8,654 bases of DNA from an uncultured Flavobacteriales bacterium (lineage in GTDB: Bacteria; Bacteroidota; Bacteroidia; Flavobacteriales; Crocinitomicaceae): the NCBI GenBank assembly GCA_946886545.1, contig CAMPIU010000104.1, positions 1 to 8,654 of the forward strand. Reading direction: 5' to 3'. The position numbers and the translations under genes were made by a program. Positions 5,439 through 8,654 of this stretch are shown one piece after another (the first letter of the stretch is position 1; each line of letters starts with the position of its first letter). Under the pieces are notes generated by a model. That model did no database searches. It was given only the letters and a program-made list of their open reading frames with translations, and was not told the origin of the DNA.

Positions 5439-5513
5439 ATGGCAAAGCGTTTGAAGGCCATTATTCAGCGATATAATCATGATTTAATCCATAATCAGAC
5501 GATTGTACGATGA
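5439..5513 (+). CDS. Possible 24-residue ORF coupled to the lipid kinase
   Basis: ATG 5439 opens a frame of 24 codons whose TGA overlaps the ATG of the lipid kinase (shared ATGA at 5510-5513), the classic layout for translational coupling. An AGGAGG lies at 5422-5427, 11 bases before the ATG; this is remarkable in a region where other genes lack a Shine-Dalgarno, although Bacteroidota ribosomes make little use of one. The peptide is basic and helix-prone (MAKRLKAIIQRYNHD...), with no known motif. The AGGAGG can pair weakly with bases 5407-5415, so its access could be controlled. It may be a chance ORF in a 116-base gap. Confidence 0.3.
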   Translation: MAKRLKAIIQRYNHDLIHNQTIVR

Positions 5514-6436
5514 AAAAGAGAATTCGGTTCATAATCAATCCCATTTCCGGCGGGGTCAAGAAAGCCAAGGTTCCTCAAATGATCGAGGAGCACTTGAATC
5601 ATGACCTTTTTGAATATGATATCGCAATTACTCAATATAAGCAACACGCCAAATCCATTGCCGAAGAATCGGCCCAAGAGGGAATCGATATTGTGTGTGC
5701 AGTGGGTGGAGACGGTTCCGTTCATGAAGTAGGAACAGCGCTGGTAGGAACCAAATGTCACCTGGCCATCATTCCTACCGGATCCGGAAACGGGCTTGCA
5801 AGACACCTTAAAATCCCTTTAAAAACGCCCCAGGCAATTCAAAATATCAATGAACTGAATAGTATTCGTATGGATACGGGCTTGGCAAACGACAAACCTT
5901 TTTTAGGTGTCGGTGGTTACGGATTCGATGCATTCATTGCAAAGCGTTTTGATGAATACCACATTCGTGGATTTTGGGGATATACTCAATTGGTTTATGA
6001 GGAGTACTTCTCTTATAAACCACCAAAAATGAAGATCATTTTGCCAGATCAGCAGATCAAAGGCAATTTCCTGCTTTGCTCCATTGCCAATTCCTCCGAG
6101 TTTGGAAACGGATTTTGCATTTCACCCAAATCGAATGTGATTGACGGACAAATGGAACTGGTTCTCTTGAGTAAATTTTCCTGGTGGAGAACAATGGGGG
6201 TAATTGGCAGGTTCTTCTTCAAAAAGATCGAAGGTTCCAGGTATATCCGGATCATTCCATTCCGGAAAGCACGGATTATCTTAGATGTTCCCTTGGCGCA
6301 TTACGATGGCGAACCCTTTGAAGTAAGAAAAGAGATCAATATAGAAATTGTTCCGGCAAGTCTTTCAGTACTCTGCGGAAAAGGATATTTAGAATTCGCA
6401 AATTTGAAACTTAAAACAGATGAACATGTTTATTGA
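5510..6436 (+). CDS. Diacylglycerol/sphingoid-type lipid kinase (DAGK catalytic family)
   Basis: A 308-residue soluble kinase of the DgkB/YegS/BmrU group, of standard length. It phosphorylates a membrane lipid alcohol such as diacylglycerol with ATP at the inner membrane face. Visible motifs: IINPISGG (8-15), the nucleotide loop VGGDGSVHE (65-73), PTGSGNGLARHL (89-100), then in the C-terminal beta domain NSSEFGNGF (194-202), IDGQME (211-216) and the closing YDGEP (265-269) that carries a conserved Asp. The GSGNGLAR form, rather than GTxNDFAR, resembles sphingosine/ceramide kinases, and many Bacteroidota make sphingolipids, so the substrate could be either lipid. The start fits the first beta strand (MKKRIRFIINP). 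It follows the LTA-synthase-like enzyme on the same strand and overlaps the next gene, so it is likely to be in one operon. Confidence 0.88.
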   Translation: MKKRIRFIINPISGGVKKAKVPQMIEEHLNHDLFEYDIAITQYKQHAKSIAEESAQEGIDIVCAVGGDGSVHEVGTALVGTKCHLAIIPTGSGNGLARHLKIPLKTPQAIQNINELNSIRMDTGLANDKPFLGVGGYGFDAFIAKRFDEYHIRGFWGYTQLVYEEYFSYKPPKMKIILPDQQIKGNFLLCSIANSSEFGNGFCISPKSNVIDGQMELVLLSKFSWWRTMGVIGRFFFKKIEGSRYIRIIPFRKARIILDVPLAHYDGEPFEVRKEINIEIVPASLSVLCGKGYLEFANLKLKTDEHVY

Positions 6437-6875
6437 AACCGATTTAGAAACCGTGCTTGCGCATTTGAATAAATTGACTGCTGAAACAAAACCTGCATGG
6501 GGTAAAATGTCTTCACAGCGAATGGTGGAGCATTTAACCGATACTCTCCGGATTGCTACAGGAGAAAATCCGCAGCAATTGCTCATTCCCGAAGACAAGG
6601 TGGAGCGAATGGTGGCTTTTTTGTATACCGACAAACCAATGGCCCGGGATATGGAGGTTCCCTTTGCAAAAGAAGGCACTCCGCTGCGTCACGAGGAATT
6701 GGAGTTGGCTATTGATGAATTTGTAGATGTTTATTTGGAATTCCAGGAAATGTTTGCACAGGATCCGGAACTAAAAACGGTTCATGCCTATTATGGTCCG
6801 CTGAATTATGAACAGTGGGACTTATTGAATAAAAAACACCTCACACATCATTTTACCCAATTCGGGATCATATAA
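6420..6875 (+). CDS. DinB/DUF1569-like four-helix protein
   Basis: A 151-residue protein with features of the DinB/YfiT superfamily, in which a metal-binding four-helix bundle carries three His ligands. KPAWGKMSSQRMVEHLTDTL (24-43) supplies His38. The C-terminal LNYEQWDLLNKKHLTHHFTQFGI supplies His140 and His143/144 and is the typical DUF1569 ending. Members include thiol-dependent transferases and proteins of unknown function, and nothing here fixes the reaction. It overlaps the end of the lipid kinase by 17 bases (ATG 6420), or 11 if ATG 6426 is used, so translation is probably coupled. Its TAA is embedded in the left edge of the palindromic terminator at 6874. Family call good, function open. 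Confidence 0.75.
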   Translation: MNMFIETDLETVLAHLNKLTAETKPAWGKMSSQRMVEHLTDTLRIATGENPQQLLIPEDKVERMVAFLYTDKPMARDMEVPFAKEGTPLRHEELELAIDEFVDVYLEFQEMFAQDPELKTVHAYYGPLNYEQWDLLNKKHLTHHFTQFGII

Positions 6876-6917
6876 AAAACAGTAGGGGCGAAAAATTTTT
6901 CGCCCCTACTGTTTTTT
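6874..6917. terminator. Bidirectional terminator, 44-bp perfect palindrome
   Basis: Each base from 6874 to 6895 is complementary to its mirror in 6896-6917. Six A, then a GC-rich core (CAGTAGGGGCG), five A, then the exact complement ending in six T. Read in either direction this is a stem followed by a T-run. It lies between the stop codon of the DinB-like gene and that of the convergent small secreted protein (6928), so it can stop both transcripts. Confidence 0.85.
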
Positions 6918-6927
6918 GAATTAGTTT

Positions 6928-7095
6928 TTATTTACTGGTCTTTTTAACCGGTGCAACTATTTTCTTGTTTTCGGAAGCAACCTTCTTTTTGGTTTCTGTT
7001 CTTTTCTTAGGCTCTTGTTTCTTTGTTCCGTCTTGAGCATAAGTTGCAAGAGATGTTCCAACTACTGCAATTAGAATCAATGCTAAATTTTTCAT
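6928..7095 (-). CDS. Small secreted lysine-rich protein
   Basis: A 55-residue ORF with a clear Sec signal peptide: MKN, a hydrophobic run LALILIAVVGTSLA, and Ala-Tyr-Ala with likely cleavage before Gln21. The mature part, about 35 residues, is very basic and low in complexity: 14 of the last 32 residues are Lys or Arg, with pairs and triplets of Lys and a Val-Ala-Pro-Val stretch near the end. No Cys and no recognised domain. A well-formed promoter lies 48 bases upstream and the shared palindromic terminator directly downstream, so it is a complete single-gene unit. Short Lys-rich secreted proteins of this kind are common but uncharacterised in Bacteroidota. A periplasmic structural or binding role is possible but unproven. 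Confidence 0.75.
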   Translation of the reverse strand: MKNLALILIAVVGTSLATYAQDGTKKQEPKKRTETKKKVASENKKIVAPVKKTSK

Positions 7096-7142
7096 AGTCC
7101 TTTTTTTTATTTAGAATGTTTTTACAATTTATATGCCAATTC

Positions 7143-7174
7143 CAAATATACGAAAACTTCAAAAGAGACTTCAA
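7143..7174 (-). promoter_or_regulatory. Promoter of the small secreted protein
   Basis: On the minus strand TTG (7174-7172), 21 bases, then TATATTTG (7150-7143), a perfect TAnnTTTG match. It predicts a start near 7138 and a leader of about 43 bases to ATG 7095. This is one of the best promoters in the window. Confidence 0.6.
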
Positions 7175-7234
7175 CTACACTCAATCACCTTTTAAACTTT
7201 TCAATTCAGAATGATGAGAGAAATCACCCCCTTA

Positions 7235-7262
7235 ATTCTTCATTCAGCATTCTACATTCTTT
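7235..7262. repeat. Four phased ATTC heptamers
   Basis: ATTC occurs at 7235, 7242, 7249 and 7256, exactly every seven bases: ATTCTTC, ATTCAGC, ATTCTAC, ATTCTTT. The array stops one base before the -7 box at 7264, so it occupies the -33 region of the EI24-like gene's promoter. Confidence 0.65.
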
Positions 7263-7263
7263 G

Positions 7264-7271
7264 TATATTTG
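7264..7271 (+). promoter_or_regulatory. -7 box TATATTTG of the EI24-like gene
   Basis: A perfect TAnnTTTG match 19 bases before ATG 7291, predicting a leader of about 13 bases. No TTTG is present at the -33 position; the ATTC heptamers are there instead. Confidence 0.5.
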
Positions 7272-7290
7272 AATTCGAAACAATAAACAC

Positions 7291-8055
7291 ATGGTTCAAG
7301 CCTTTAAACATCATTGGACAGGAATAGAACAAGTAGCAAAAGCATTACTGAAAGGGAAGTTTTTGTTGTTTTTTATTCCCGGACTAATTGTTGGATTGAT
7401 TTACCTCTACTTTCAGTGGCAGGCTCAGCGCGTTTTATCAGTTGTTCATGTGGCGGATGATGTACCTGTTGTCGGATCAGCAATTTCCTGGCTGGCAGAT
7501 GGTGTGTTCAGTATTTTCAACCTGATCGTTTCTGAGTTCTATAAGTTTGTGATCCTGATAGTACTTTCACCTGTAAACTGCATTCTTTCGGAAAAATTCG
7601 ACAGTTATCTTACCGGAAAAGAATACAAATTCGACCTTATCCGGCTCCTCAATGACTTCCTGAGAATGATTCTCATCGTGATAAGTGCACTTCTCATGGA
7701 ATATATCTTCCTGGGAATCTGGTGGCTGTTTTCATTGCTTATGCCCGATTTCATCGGAGAAGCCATATTCTTTTTAATTGCTTCCTTTTTCGTTGGTTTT
7801 TCTTTCTATGATTACAGCATGGAGCGTTACGGACTTAGCTTCTTTAAAAGCTGGGGACTGGGTTTTTCCAAAATGAGTTATATGCTCATCACCGGAGGGA
7901 TCTTTACATTGATGATAAAAATTCCTGCAATCGGAATTATTGTAGCCCCGGTTCTGACAGCTATGTTATCTACAGCTGTCTATATTTTATTCGCAAAGAA
8001 AAATCAACCTGCACCCTTATCCACTGTTCAAGATCAAGATCTATTAGATACATAA
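7291..8055 (+). CDS. EI24/CysZ-like inner-membrane protein
   Basis: A 254-residue integral membrane protein of usual EI24-family length. Membrane segments can be read at about 24-42, 70-95, 124-150, 155-175 and 197-234 (the last long enough for two). Family landmarks are SPVNCILSEKFDSYLTG (93-109), corresponding to the conserved 'sP...l.ek.e..ltG' segment, and FYDYSMERYG (172-181). A Gly/Pro-rich IPAIGIIVAPVL (211-222) follows. The E. coli relative CysZ is linked to sulfate uptake, but no sulfur gene is present here, so that function should not be transferred. The next gene begins only 11 bases after its stop, which suggests cotranscription with the methylmalonyl-CoA mutase subunit. The hydrophilic C-terminal tail (236-254) is probably cytoplasmic. 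Confidence 0.82.
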   Translation: MVQAFKHHWTGIEQVAKALLKGKFLLFFIPGLIVGLIYLYFQWQAQRVLSVVHVADDVPVVGSAISWLADGVFSIFNLIVSEFYKFVILIVLSPVNCILSEKFDSYLTGKEYKFDLIRLLNDFLRMILIVISALLMEYIFLGIWWLFSLLMPDFIGEAIFFLIASFFVGFSFYDYSMERYGLSFFKSWGLGFSKMSYMLITGGIFTLMIKIPAIGIIVAPVLTAMLSTAVYILFAKKNQPAPLSTVQDQDLLDT

Positions 8056-8066
8056 AAGAATAAAAC

Positions 8067-8654
8067 ATGAATGACTTATTCTCATCTTTCCAGGCAAGTT
8101 CCAAAGAAGAGTGGATCGCCATCCTGAAAAAGGAACTGAAAGGTGAATCGATCGACACATTAAACAAGATCAATCGCGTGGAAGAAATTACTTTCCCAAG
8201 TTATTTCCATTCCGAAGATCAAAAAAAAGCCTTCTCTGATCCTGGGTTAGCTCCTTATACAAGGGGAATTCAGCCAAAGAACAACGACTGGACGATTGCA
8301 ACTTCTTTCCGCATTTCGGATGTGAAAGAAACCAATAAGGAAATTATTGCTGCACTGATGTCCGGAACAGATCATTTGGTACTGGAAGCAATGAATTCAG
8401 AACCAATTGATTTCGCTGTGCTTTTGAATGAAGTGGGTCTTTCATTTATACACACCACTTTTAAAGCAAAAAGCATTGAGCAGCTTACCCGCTTTTTAGA
8501 CTTTGTAAAAGAAGCCCCGGTCCTGATCGAATACGCTGACAATCATGAGTTGCTAAAATCGGTCAATCCGAGTCAGCATCCAAAAACAAAACTCTTCCAG
8601 GTGGATGCATCATCAGTTCAGCAAGCCGGAGGAACAAGCTGGCAGGAATTGAGT
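8067..8654 (+). CDS. mutA: Methylmalonyl-CoA mutase small (beta) subunit, 3'-truncated by window edge
   Basis: The first 196 codons are open up to the last base of the window. The N-terminus matches the small subunit of B12-dependent methylmalonyl-CoA mutase: FSSFQASSKEEWIAILKKEL, then the region ITFPSYFHSED (41-51), and APYTRGIQPKNNDWTIATSF (62-81), equivalent to the family's 'PYTRG...W.I.q' signature at the mouth of the TIM barrel. AGGTSWQELS (187-196) matches the start of the segment ending in 'qELA'. The full protein is usually 450-600 residues. The small subunit lacks the B12 domain and pairs with the catalytic large subunit (mutB), expected just beyond the right edge; together they interconvert succinyl-CoA and methylmalonyl-CoA in propionate metabolism. 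ATG 8067 is 11 bases after the EI24-like gene. Confidence 0.85.
   Translation, partial: MNDLFSSFQASSKEEWIAILKKELKGESIDTLNKINRVEEITFPSYFHSEDQKKAFSDPGLAPYTRGIQPKNNDWTIATSFRISDVKETNKEIIAALMSGTDHLVLEAMNSEPIDFAVLLNEVGLSFIHTTFKAKSIEQLTRFLDFVKEAPVLIEYADNHELLKSVNPSQHPKTKLFQVDASSVQQAGGTSWQELS

Noticed and set aside
5450..5479. TTTG-N18-TATAATCA as an internal promoter for the lipid kinase
   Set aside because: The -7 box lacks TTTG; the match is to a generic TATAAT, which is not the Bacteroidota consensus.

Overview
The window looks like chromosomal DNA of a member of the Bacteroidota, most likely a flavobacterium-like organism (a Crocinitomicaceae/Fluviicola-type genome is a guess from overall flavour). 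Reasons: AT-rich intergenic DNA; almost no Shine-Dalgarno sequences; several matches to the Bacteroidota promoter (-33 TTTG or TTG, about 20 bases, -7 TAnnTTTG); a GG-leader peptide and small HTH proteins of types common in that phylum; and an EI24-family membrane gene next to a split methylmalonyl-CoA mutase. No rRNA, tRNA, CRISPR array, intact transposase or prophage module was seen.

Left part, 1-2520 (accessory-like, gene-poor). A 70-residue peptide with a double-glycine leader is on the minus strand (19-231). Divergent from it, on the plus strand, is a candidate structured small RNA (about 281-378) with its own promoter and Rho-independent terminator. Three small DNA-binding proteins follow on the plus strand: one XRE-type repressor with a non-ATG start (588-827) and two tandem paralogues with an N-terminal HTH and a C-terminal helical tail (1126-1500 and 1642-1971). 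Then come about 550 bases without a convincing gene. They hold a large imperfect palindrome (2221-2382) whose pairing includes G-U pairs only possible in plus-strand RNA, an 11-bp perfect inverted repeat (2399-2428) and a short palindrome (2488-2503).

Middle part, 2521-6917. A secreted ChaN/Tiki-like protein (2521-3378, minus) diverges from an LTA-synthase-family sulfatase-fold membrane enzyme (3615-5393, plus). The latter is followed by a possible 24-codon coupled ORF (5439-5513), a diacylglycerol/sphingoid-type lipid kinase (5510-6436) and an overlapping DinB-like protein (6420-6875). Enzymes of the LTA-synthase family that use phosphatidylglycerol release diacylglycerol, and the lipid kinase could recycle it, so the pair may form one lipid-linked pathway. 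A 44-bp perfect palindrome (6874-6917) ends this run and probably serves as a two-way terminator.

Right part, 6918-8654. A 55-residue lysine-rich secreted protein lies on the minus strand (6928-7095) with a good promoter. Diverging from it are an EI24/CysZ-like membrane protein (7291-8055) and, 11 bases later, the first 196 codons of the methylmalonyl-CoA mutase small subunit, cut by the window edge. Four phased ATTC heptamers abut the -7 box in front of the EI24 gene.

All assignments rest on reading the sequence by eye; no search or folding program was run.
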